Shown here one piece after another: positions 13,001 through 21,825 of a DNA stretch of 64,000 bases. Under the pieces are notes generated by a model. The model was given only the letters and a program-made list of their open reading frames with translations. It was not told where the DNA came from and searched no databases. The position numbers and the translations under genes were made by a program. Every line of letters begins with the position of its first letter. Within the stretch, counting starts at the first letter, position 1. This DNA is from Kingdonia uniflora (Eukaryota; Streptophyta; Magnoliopsida; Ranunculales; Circaeasteraceae), in NCBI GenBank assembly GCA_014058105.1, contig JACGCM010000420.1, positions 1-64,000 of the forward strand. Direction: 5' to 3'.

Positions 13001-16000
13001 TGGGTTTTATTGTTGGTGGCGGCGGGCTTAAGGTCGATCCAGAGAAGGTCTCGGTCATTACTAATTGGCTTCAACCTCGCATTGTGACGGAAGTGAGGAG
13101 TTTTATGGGTTCTTGTCAGTACTTACGGAAATTTATTCGGCATTTTTCACAAATAGCCGCACAGTTGCATTCTTTGACGAAGACCGGGGTACAGTTTGTG
13201 TGGGAAGATCACCATGAGAAGACCTTTTTGTTATTGAAGCGGAAGATTACGGATGCACCAGTGTTAGCATTGCCTAATTTGCAACGGCCTTTTGAGGTCG
13301 AGACAGATGCGTCAGACTATGCTTTGGGGGCAATCCTTTTACAGGATGGGAAGCCGGTTGCTTACCATTCTGAGATGTTTACCGGAGCAGTACGCAACTA
13401 TCCTACCTACGATAAGGAGTTCTACGCGTTATATCAATCAGTGAAGCATTAACGGAGTTACTTATTGGGGAAGGAGCTTGTGGTACATTCCGATCACAAA
13501 CCGTTACAGTTCTTATCTATGCAGTCCAAGCTTCAGCAAGCTCGCCATATGAAGTGGATGTCGTACCTTCAGCAGTTTACCTTATTGATTAAGTATAAAA
13601 AATGAGTGGACAACAAGATGGCTGATATGTTATCTCGACCCCCATTACCAACTATTTCCGCTTTGCTGGTAGCTATGCAGATCCAGCCGATTGTTCCTTC
13701 TGAGTACGTTTCAGGGTATGGTGACGATAAGGAGCTCAGTGTGATTCAAGAGAAGCTGTTGCAGGGCAAGACGTGCGAGTATGTTCTGATGGATGGTTTG
13801 ATTTACAGGGGCAGTCTATTATGTATTCCTGAGGGTGGAGAGCGTTTGCAGTGGATTCGAGAGGCACATTGTTCCTGGGTGGCAGGTCATTTCGGGGTTG
13901 AGAAAACTCTTTTGAATTTGCGGCGTTATGTCTATTGGCCGAAGATGCAGGTGGATGTGGCTCGTGTGGTTCGTGGTTGCGTGCTATGCAACACATTGAA
14001 GCCTTCCAATAGGAAGATAGGATTGTACTTACCATTGTTAGTTCCTAGTCGACCTTAGGAGAGCATTTCGATGGATTTTATGGGTGGTTTGCCCATGACC
14101 AGGTGTAAGAATGACTATTTGTTTGTGGTGGTTGATCGATTCAGCAAGATGATTGTTCTTATTCCATGCCAGAAGACGGTCACAGAGGAAGGAGCAGCGC
14201 GATTGTTTTTCAGAGACGTCTGGAGGTATTTCGGGCTCCTTTCTATTATTTATGATATGGATAACCTCTTTTTGGAGCATATCTGGCGATCGTTATGGGG
14301 GATGATGGACACTAAGTTGAAGAGAAGTACAGCTTTTCATCCGCAGACAGATGGGCAAACAGAGGTCGTTAACCGCACTTTGGTACATTTATTACGGGGA
14401 TTCCATTCTAAGCATCCTAAGACTTGGGATGAGAGTTTACCGTATTTTCAGTTTGCGTTCAACTGGGCGATTCATGGTTCCACGTTGAAGTCTCCTTTTG
14501 AAGTTTGTTTGGGGTACTTGCCGCAAAGCCCTTTGTATTTTTGGCGTTTAGTCTTGGCGACAAAACGGTGTCATCGAAGGAGGAAGAGGAGCAGGTTAAA
14601 GCTCAGTATTTCATTGAGAGGATCAGCAAGGTTCATGAGGTGGTTGAAGCTCAGTTGAAGAAGACTCAAGCGAAGTATAAGGCTCTCCACGACAAACATA
14701 GGGTTGAGTGTACTTTTCTTGAGGGCAACCTCGTTTGGTTGCATTTGGGTAAAGAACGGCTTAAGGGGGAAGGTAAGAAGCTGTAACCTATCCGTTATGG
14801 TCTGTTTTTGATACTCAAGAAGATTGGTGACAATGCATTCCAGTTGGAGTTGCCACCTTTCATGAAGATGTATTCGGCGATTAATGCCGAGCATTTGAAG
14901 CTGTTTGAGCCGTCTCTTCTGGATGAAGACTCTGCAATCAATACTCACCTACCGTCAGCTGATGACTTATGGATGGAAAGAGAAGATCCGATGCCAGATG
15001 ATGGTATTCTAGAGCGGAAGGTTCATACTACTAAACGGGGTGCTATTGAATCGTTCCGAGTTGGGAAGAAGGGTACACTACCGAGCAAGTCGAGGTGGTA
15101 CAGCAGGGAATTGGGCATCGCCACATTCCCACATCTCCAGTTCTAGCTTGAGCAGGAGCTCAAGGCTCCTAAAGGGGGGAGCCATGATCCAGGAGGATCT
15201 GAAGAAGATACTGAACAATTCTATTCGAACATAAATAATTTTGTTCGAATAGATTTTTGTCTATTCGAATACACTTTATTTTATTCGAACAGAAACAATT
15301 TTGTTCGAACAGATGCGCGATTCAGTTTTTTTCCTTTTGGCGGTGATTGTATTTTTGAGGGGTGTTTAGCCTCGAGATGTGTTTTTTTAGTATTTTAGGT
15401 TCCCTAGTATATAAATGAGTTAGGTTATTTCTTAGGTATGTTAGATCTGAAAGAGTTCTGAGAGAAACCTAGGGTTTGAGAGATTTTCTTATTGTAATTA
15501 CTTCGTTTTTGAGTAATCGAATTCTCCATTTTTCCAAACCGATTGGTGTTCTTCGTATATCTCTACTAACAGAAGCTTCTCAATCGTATTGTGGATTAAC
15601 TAAATATAAACTCAACATCATGTCAAATTAAAACCCAATCTTGGTTAAATATTGGAGTGTTTTTATTTTATTTTATTATTATTTTAAAATCAAACTTATT
15701 ATAACAGTCAAATTGAAACACCAACTTCATGGAAAATGAAAGGAAAATAAAATAAAAGAGCTTACCAAGAATTGAACCTTAGGCAATAGGATCAATGACA
15801 AGATTCTTAACCAATTAAGCTACTTCTATTTGGAATTATAAGGATGAAGAATAATAATTATAGTATAATCATTCTATTTTTTTTTTTTCCAATTTTTTTA
15901 ACACTGCATAGTAATTTTTTCCCAAAATTATTGGGGTACCACATACAGCCTTGATCATGATACTCTCCTAGTGAACCAAAAGGGTGATGTAGAAGGCTTT

Positions 16001-19000
16001 TGATAAGTAAGTTGGGGGAACCTCTTTGATCTATTAAAAAGAAACAAAATGAGAGTTACAAGCAACTGCTTCCCCCCTCCCACTATCAAGAACCTTCCCA
16101 CTACCCCCTGTAATGGCAGTTTAGTTTCCAAGAAGAACATCGAAAAACTTGCCAACGTTAACATCATTCCCTATATAATCCTGAAATGAGAAATTGAAAT
16201 ATGAGAGTTTGTAAACAAGGATAATAGAAATGATTGAACTAGCAATAAAGTAGACCTTTGGAACTCTTGCATAAACATCTTCACTGTGAGGGTTGTTAAT
16301 GATGACACCGGGTCTAGGATTCTCCTCATTGAAAGCGATATCATCATACATGAAAACTATGATGTTTTCATCCTTCAAACCACTTTTTCTCAATACTTGA
16401 TAGGCATGGCACGCATCAGCCTAATACATTTTCATAATTCAGATTAATAAAAATCATTGATGATTTAAGAAAGAAATTTGGCAAAAATAAATATGTTTGA
16501 TAGCGCAAATGAAAGAGAGATCACACAAGAGTAAAACAGGGTATCATTAGATCAACAATGCTAAAGAGAAAGAGGAGCAAGACAATTGGTGTTCAATTTA
16601 TTTCCAGTGGAACGCCAGGTAGAACTTGAATGTCTCGTATAGTCAATCTATGCATAGCCAGCATTGAATAAAACTTTGAGCCCCCATAAGAGATATTCAG
16701 AGCTGGCATCATTATTTTAAAAATAAGGTGGCTAAGTTCTTTCAACAAGAGCGAAGAAATAACTCCATGACGAGGTAACTTAGAAAATTATTTAAGTCGT
16801 TTCATGAACATCAAACAAAATTAAACAAAAAATTATGACAATATTGACTCTCTCCACACTAAAAGATAATATAACGTAAATCATTTCGCAGAAGCAAGAA
16901 CTTAATAGATTACACTAACCTAATCGATATTAGGGTTTCTTCTACTAAACTTTAAACACAATAAAACCAAATTAGGGCTAAACCTTGAACTTTATTCAAT
17001 CACAACTAAGAAATAAACTTACACCACTCTCTCCTTATATAGGTCTCAACCCTAATCTTCCTACAATAGCAAGTCCACTACCTCTCCAAGTTAGAATCTA
17101 ATTAAACATCAAAATAAAAGCAACTCCAATAGTTAAGCCCCTAATCTAATAAGCTAAAATAAAAAGAGACTCTCAACGAGTGGACAACACGTACTAGGAG
17201 CTGCTCACATCAAATCCCTCCGTCTTCGAAAAATTTTAACCCCCGAAATCAAATCGGGCGTGCTCTTGACGAAGCCCGTGCCACCTTGGTAACAGCTTCA
17301 AAATCATCAATCTCGTCTTCATCTTCTTCTTGTAACACTCTTTGTACTGTGGCAATCACTTGTTCCCTCTTACCATTAACGGCTAACCCACCCGTTTGGC
17401 AACTTGTGGGCAATCCTTTTTCTGGTAACCCGGCTTTCCACAACTAAAACAATTACCATAAACGAAAGTACGTGGAAGTGTAGATGTTGAATTGGCTTGA
17501 ATAGTAGAAGTTGAAGTCGTACTTGAGTTGGTAGTTGGTATGTATAACTCTTGACTTCAAAACATATTTTAGCGCATCCGCCATCACAAAAAGTCTTTGA
17601 ATGTGAGATCCTTTTGAATAAAACTTTGTAAACCGTTTACATACCATCCCACCTTTTGTTCCTCAGTTATATGCAAATTAGCGCGGGCGCTCAGTAAAAA
17701 AATTCATCTATATACTCGGTTACATTGCACTTACTCTGACATAAGTTTTGTAGTCTCATAAAAATATCTCGCTCATAACCAATTGGGATCAACTATTTCA
17801 CAAAATCCCGACGTATCTTGTCCCCATTCAGTAATTGGCGGATACCCATGCTGAATACGACCAGTTTGCACATCCACCAAGTAAGTGTGTAACCCAAGAG
17901 CTTTGTTTCGATGAGTATTACTCGATTGGGATCCCCATACTTTTTATAAGCAAATATTTTGTCAACTCGGGTGATCCAATCCATAAAGGCATCTGGGCCA
18001 AGTTTCTCGTCAAACTCAACAATATTAAGCATAACATCGTGTTGAAGAGAAGTAAAAATGCTAGTAAAAGTAGAGAGATCGTTACCTTCCGTTGATTGTT
18101 GTTGACAGTGAGGAGGTGAAGGTGCCTAATTAGGATTGCCTCCATAGGTCTTGCCATTGTTCCAGCCCCTTTTCGGATCAGCCATGTGATTAATGCCCCT
18201 TCTCCCAAATTGTCCGAGCAATCCATTTTCACGACCTTGTCCATGTTCAGTAGTTGGAGGAGGACGACGCGGTGGTCGTACATAATGAGTATCCTCATAG
18301 AAAGGATTAAAAAACAAATCCTCAGCTAATGATTCAAAAGGCTCTTTGTCTTCATCATAACCGGTTCTTTTGATTGTTGCTCATCGATTACCTCTGGATT
18401 GGCTGCACTCGTAGCCGCTACTCTAGTAGTGTTTGACGCCTTATTTTGGGCTACAATAAAAGCCTGAAACATCTCTTGCATCTTGGACATCCCATCTTTC
18501 AGCTTATCGATGGACCCCCCTCAATACGATCAACTGATTGATCCATATTAAGTTTCATAATTGAAATTCCTGCTAAACTTTAAGATATTATGTACAAAGC
18601 TGCACGTCTAGATTCCTAAATGCATGTACTATTAGTATATACTCATTTTCTGTATTATTAAGCTCCCTGCAAGTTAGTTGTCTCTTGATTCTAGTTACAA
18701 ATCAAATGTGTGTATGTTCTATTGCTGCCACATCTCATTCACATATTCTTTGTGGATGGTGTTTACTAGATTTGGCTTCTCAAACTCCTATATTTGGTTT
18801 GAATTCTACAATTCTCCATTACCGAATGACATCGCTTTAATTTGTGATGTAAGTAGCCTCTTTCAGACTTGTTGTTTTACTTTACAAAATTAGCTTAACA
18901 GTGACAAGCTTGTTATGATGTGTATGCAGACAATTCGATCTTGGCACATTGTTGGACGTCTTGGCGGATGCAACTCCATGAACATGCAGGTAACTTTTGC

Positions 19001-20592
19001 ATGTATTAATCATTTATCCATAGGATATCATTGAATTTTGAAGGGAAACACTTATTGCGCTATCTGATCACCCATTTTTCTTTTCTTTTTGTTGGACAAG
19101 GGACAATAATGTTTTTCCAATAAGTAAAAAATGTTCTACGTTTTTATCTCACTACCTGATTTTCTATCATGATTTTTCCATCTTTAGATTTTTTAATTCT
19201 AAATTTTCTCTCTTAATCCCACCCCCAAGTTCTTTCCTTCTAGATATTTTTTCTCTAGATTATTGCAATCCAAATATCCTCTATGGATTTCTTTCTCTAA
19301 ATTCACTTGGCCTATTTTTTTTCTACATTTTCTCATAGATGATCTTGGTGTACAATTTTCCCTTTCTAGAATTGTCTCTCAGTTCTCTTAGTGCAAATCC
19401 ACATTTCTTTCTAGATTCTCTAAGTGACTAAGTCAAAATTCTATTTCCAAATTGTCCAATATACATTGTCTTTTCAGATACTCCAAATTTATGACTATAT
19501 TTTTCTATCTATATTCTCTTAAATCAAAGTTTCTATTTGGATTCCCTCACAATTTTTTCTTACAATATACTCTCTAGAAAGAGAACTTTGATAGGACCAT
19601 TCTCGGCGGAAAAGAATAATATAACTGAAAATTATATTTCTGGAAAATAATCTTTTTGAAATGAATTTTCTCATCAAAATAATATTTTAAAATTGTTTCA
19701 AACTTCTTAATTTCAACCAAATGAAAAGTTATAGAAAATAGTAATTCTTCACAAAGCTAAGACAGAGAAATTGGTTTTTGGATGATTTTTTTTTAAACTT
19801 TTTTTAACAGTTTCCTTCATTTGCTACAAACCAAAACAACCTCAAAGTGAACTTTTTAGCTGTGAATATTTATATGGCTTTGAGTGTAGCATTTCCTGAA
19901 TATGTATGTTGTCTTTGTTTATATGTATTAGCTTGTAAACTTCTTATATATGAACTAAACTTATATCTCATTTTTTCAGTTGTCACAATCTCCTATGGAC
20001 AGACGACCAACCTATGATGCCATTCAGGGAGCAAATGTGACTCCGACAACATTTTATAACATAGGAGACTTCGAAACGCAAGACAATTTAGCACGTATAT
20101 GGTATTGACTTCAGTTTTAAATATTTATTCTCAGACCAATTTTTATTATTTAAATGGGTTCAAGAGAATCGATCACTACAGTTCTTGCTAACAATAACAG
20201 ATATGGTTTTAATTTAACAGGGTTGATATTGGTACAAGTGAACCGTTGATTTTGGATGTTCTGATAAATGCCCTGACTCAGATTAGCTCAGAGTAAGCCC
20301 TTAGAACATTTTATATTTCCAATTCTATAGTAGTGAAACAAGTATGACGGCTCAGATATTGTTATTCGACTATTGATCTGAGATAATATCATCTGAATCT
20401 GATAATAACTGGGAAGAGTTATCATCTTTGACAATCCCTATAATTCAACTTGTTTATCTAAAGTGAGGCTAAACTAGTTTCTTTCTCCACAGTTATGTTG
20501 GAATAAAGCAGTTAGTGTTTGGTGGATCTGAATTTGAGAACTGGAAGGAAAATTTGACATCAGATGCAGGTTGTAGTGTTCACAAGATCTAG
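9429..20592 (+). CDS. DUF3531-type plastid protein gene, seven exons, damaged 5' half
   Basis: Exons, with splice sites I could place: 1, 9,429-9,775; 2, about 9,996-10,079; 3, 18,770-18,848; 4, 18,930-18,989; 5, 19,980-20,101; 6, 20,221-20,292; 7, 20,493-20,592 (TAG stop). Exons 3-7 join in phase with GT..AG introns and encode text such as [45 protein letters not shown] and [16 protein letters not shown] recognise this as the conserved core of the DUF3531 family of cyanobacteria and plastids. The function is unknown. The start at 9,429 opens a Ser/Thr/Lys-rich transit-peptide-like N-terminus. Exons 1 and 2 need several 1-2 base insertions to stay in frame, so the gene may be a pseudogene or produce a shortened protein. 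Intron 2 is about 8.7 kb because mobile elements have inserted in it. The gene converges with HAT1. Confidence 0.75.
10513..10560 (+). repeat. 5' LTR remnant of the chromovirus
   Basis: 48 bp ending in TCGTATTGTGGA match the end of the 3' LTR near 15,590 with one C/G difference. The rest of the expected roughly 415-bp LTR is absent upstream. Confidence 0.8.
10563..10572 (+). promoter_or_regulatory. Primer binding site (initiator tRNA-Met type)
   Basis: TGGTATCA follows the 5' LTR remnant by three bases, the usual place for a retrotransposon PBS complementary to the 3' end of initiator methionine tRNA. Matches beyond the first eight bases are poor. Confidence 0.7.
10707..11803 (+). pseudogene. 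Chromovirus gag
   Basis: The longest clean frame is 11,045-11,803 (252 residues). Earlier gag text from about 10,707 is broken by frameshifts. The frame holds the retrotransposon gag core: [12 protein letters not shown] near residue 25, [14 protein letters not shown], and [21 protein letters not shown]-like zinc knuckle follows ([19 protein letters not shown], Cys-x2-Cys-x4-His-x4-Cys) near residues 173-190. Gag would form the virus-like particle and bind the RNA. The stop at 11,801 appears to come from a one-base loss just before the protease, since the next frame continues the protein at once. Confidence 0.8.
11805..13452 (+). pseudogene. Chromovirus protease, reverse transcriptase and RNase H
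   Basis: The protease active site is IIDPGSQKN at about 11,810 (D-P-G-S in place of the usual D-S/T-G). RT motifs are in order: [18 protein letters not shown] near 12,533, [13 protein letters not shown] near 12,660, VMPFGLCNA near 12,765, and the catalytic YLDDILIYS near 12,860. The connection domain and RNase H follow, with [16 protein letters not shown] near 13,292 and YDKEFYA near 13,408. The frame then meets TAA at 13,450, right where the family normally reads a Lys-His-Trp-Arg motif, and the RNase H text continues beyond ([11 protein letters not shown]). The RT and its catalytic aspartates look intact. Confidence 0.88.
13453..14658 (+). pseudogene. Chromovirus RNase H end and integrase
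   Basis: After the TAA at 13,450 and TGA near 13,603, an open stretch from 13,606 gives the RNase H C-terminus ([11 protein letters not shown]) and the integrase HHCC zinc finger ([20 protein letters not shown]) at about 13,860-13,995. A TAG at 14,056 sits at the conserved Trp of a RPWESISMDF-type motif. The catalytic core then continues: MDFMGGLP (Asp), DMDNLFLE (Asp) near 14,255, and [14 protein letters not shown] (Glu) near 14,340. All three catalytic acids are present, so inactivation is due to the stops and not to active-site loss. Confidence 0.85.
14659..15146 (+). pseudogene. Chromovirus integrase C-terminus with chromodomain-like tail
   Basis: Frames in two registers carry the GPY-type region ([15 protein letters not shown] near 14,727; [17 protein letters not shown] near 14,805) and [10 protein letters not shown] near 14,884. 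The end has [18 protein letters not shown] and [10 protein letters not shown] near 15,000-15,110, laid out like a chromodomain (ILE-R near its start, W near its middle). In this family the chromodomain directs integration to chromatin. I assign it by position and pattern; the aromatic cage is not all visible. Confidence 0.6.
15171..15180 (+). promoter_or_regulatory. Polypurine tract of the chromovirus
   Basis: AAAGGGGGGA immediately precedes the 3' LTR, the expected place for second-strand priming. Confidence 0.75.
15184..15598 (+). repeat. 3' LTR of the chromovirus
   Basis: The LTR begins with TG just after the polypurine tract and ends near 15,596, where its last 48 bp match the 5' remnant. 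It contains a TATA-like AGTATATAAATGAG near 15,409 and a cluster of TTCGAA palindromes near 15,220-15,312. It should be about 415 bp. Confidence 0.75.
15219..15312. repeat. Cluster of TTCGAA palindromes and a short hairpin in the LTR U3
   Basis: Five TTCGAA sites occur in about 95 bp. The first two form a perfect inverted pair, CTATTCGAAC and GTTCGAATAG, around a 12-base spacer. The last two have the related form ATTCGAACAG and GTTCGAACAG. In U3 such sites could bind a transcription factor or a host repressor; that is speculation. Confidence 0.7.
15660..15845 (-). mobile_element. tRNA-derived SINE-like element
   Basis: On the minus strand, TAGCTTAATTGG (15,822-15,811) fits the RNA polymerase III A box fully. 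GGTTCAATTCT (15,778-15,768) fits the B box except for the last base, and their spacing is as in a tRNA. The body ends in an A-rich tail with AATAATAATAAAATAAAA at about 15,687-15,662. The acceptor stem cannot pair, so this is not a tRNA gene. The length and tail fit a short interspersed element. I did not find target duplications. Confidence 0.55.
16065..16421 (-). pseudogene. Legumain / vacuolar processing enzyme fragment (two exons with intron)
   Basis: The minus strand reads [19 protein letters not shown], then [19 protein letters not shown] and [18 protein letters not shown] (16,421-16,256). A GT donor, an AG acceptor at 16,181-16,182, and [19 protein letters not shown] then [10 protein letters not shown] (from 16,180) follow. 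This is the start of the legumain (C13 cysteine protease) catalytic domain. It stops before the catalytic His and Cys. A TAA replaces the Lys after LLGN at about 16,121. The intron is retained, so the fragment was moved as DNA, not as processed mRNA. It lies inside an intron of another gene, antisense to it. Confidence 0.85.
16440..17248. other. AT-rich non-coding sequence between the legumain fragment and the gag remnant
   Basis: No frame with domains. It may include the truncated end or LTR of the gag-bearing element (for example around 17,020-17,200), but I could not define LTR ends. Confidence 0.4.
17249..18560 (-). pseudogene. Ty3/gypsy gag remnant without pol
   Basis: The minus strand, in broken frames from about 18,560, reads gag text: [20 protein letters not shown] and [14 protein letters not shown] at 18,020-17,870, [15 protein letters not shown] near 17,580, and a damaged zinc-knuckle region near 17,440 ([10 protein letters not shown]). 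No pol follows toward lower coordinates; after about 500 bp of AT-rich sequence comes the legumain fragment. The element is truncated or non-autonomous. Confidence 0.75.
18770..20592 (+). CDS. Exons 3-7 of the DUF3531-type gene, intact
   Basis: Five exons of 79, 60, 122, 72 and 100 bp join with matching intron phases (2, 0, 0, 2 and 2 ahead of exons 3-7) and no stop until TAG at 20,590. Exon 3 starts with one base that completes a Lys codon begun by the last two bases of exon 2, which ties the two halves together across the 8.7-kb intron. Intron 4 (18,990-19,979) is AT-rich and has no gene in it. Confidence 0.8.
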
Positions 20593-21825
20593 ACCACTAC
20601 TTATTGAGTGTATTAGGTGTTACTAGAAGGAAACTGCTCGCAATTTACAAGCAACAGCTTCTTCGTGAGAATTTAAGCATTTAGGCCTTGATGGTGATGC
20701 ATATCAGTGGTGGGGGTCAATATGGTCTTGCAGCCATTTCCACCGCAACAAAGATTTTTCAAACACTATAGTAACCTACTGGCGGTGCTGCTGCTTTCAA
20801 AAACACCCTTGCTCTTAGATCCTTTTTTGAAGATAGCGGGCTCGTAGATTTGAAGGAAGTACGTGATTTGCAATTTCTAGACATCTGCGTAAACAATGCC
20901 ACCATTAATCCATTCTAATCGGCTTTAGCTATTTATAACTTCAGAATGATTTTGAAGAGTTATTTAGTGGAGATTATTTTGGCAAAAACATTTGATACCC
21001 CAAATACTGACACAGTGGTGTATGCAGAGCATATGCAAATGGGTATTTTCTTTTGAGGACTAGAAAAAATTAACAGATTTTTGTACATGCAATGTAATTT
21101 TTATTAGTTCAGTGCTTGTAAGGAGCGCAGCTGAAATACATTTTTGTGGTCTTTCAATTGTCTTATTATAGCATGCAATGTGCTGATATTGTTGTAATTG
21201 CAGATTGTAGTCTGACTGTTCAATTCGCAAATGACTTGTAATGGATACACATTTTTTTGACCTTGCAATTGCATATGTTTTGATGGTTAATTTCAAGTGA
21301 CTTGGGGGGACACATTTTTATGCTATTCCTATTGGCCTAATTGCATGCTATATGTTGATATTGTTCTGATGGTTAATTCACTGGTGAGTGGTGAGTGGTG
21401 AGTGGTGACTTGATAATCAATTGCGTAGAGTTAACACAATTATGTGATGAAGCCAACATAATCCTTGTCTGATATAATTTGTAACTTCAGGTCTAGAGGT
21501 TCATTTCATGTCTTCATGAGATGGCCTTTTGGAGGCTACATTTCTTTATCTTCAGTGAAAGCTTTAAACTAATGCACCTTGGATATCAAGATGCCGCAAC
21601 TTCATCCAAAATGCAGAGATCGTTTATCCCCAAGTATATTGGCATATAAACATTCATTTGCAATAAAATGGGTACTAAATTCATTAATGCTACTTGGTTA
21701 AACAAACACATCTATATTTGTCTTTAAATAGAGTACAAACAGAATAATTTATGTTTACGCTTTGTAACATGCCTGTACCTCAATTAGCATGACTAAGAGA
21801 TGCCCTTAACTTGGTAACTGCAACT
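20593..21825. other. Intergenic space between two convergent genes
   Basis: This holds the 3' untranslated regions of the DUF3531-type gene and HAT1. The only structure seen is four tandem GGTGAGT units at about 21,383-21,410. Frames here have no recognisable domains. Confidence 0.6.

Larger units (their letters stand above)
10513..15598 (+). mobile_element. Ty3/gypsy chromovirus inserted in intron 2 of the DUF3531-type gene
   Basis: The element has a PBS, gag, protease, RT, RNase H, integrase and a chromodomain-like tail in the standard chromovirus order, all on the plus strand, followed by a polypurine tract and a 3' LTR. Only the last 48 bp or so of the 5' LTR remain (10,513-10,560), matching 15,549-15,596 with one substitution. 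The coding frame has a frameshift between gag and protease (11,795) and stops at 13,450, 13,603 and 14,056, so the element is not autonomous. It is oriented with the host gene. No clear target duplication is visible because the 5' end is missing. Confidence 0.88.

Noticed and set aside
15760..15840. A tRNA gene on the minus strand
   Set aside because: A and B boxes are present but the acceptor arms do not pair and an A-rich tail follows; a SINE is the better reading.
20690..20900. Possible extra coding sequence downstream of the DUF3531-type stop
   Set aside because: Frames are short and have no recognisable domain; the stop at 20,590 fits the family's end.
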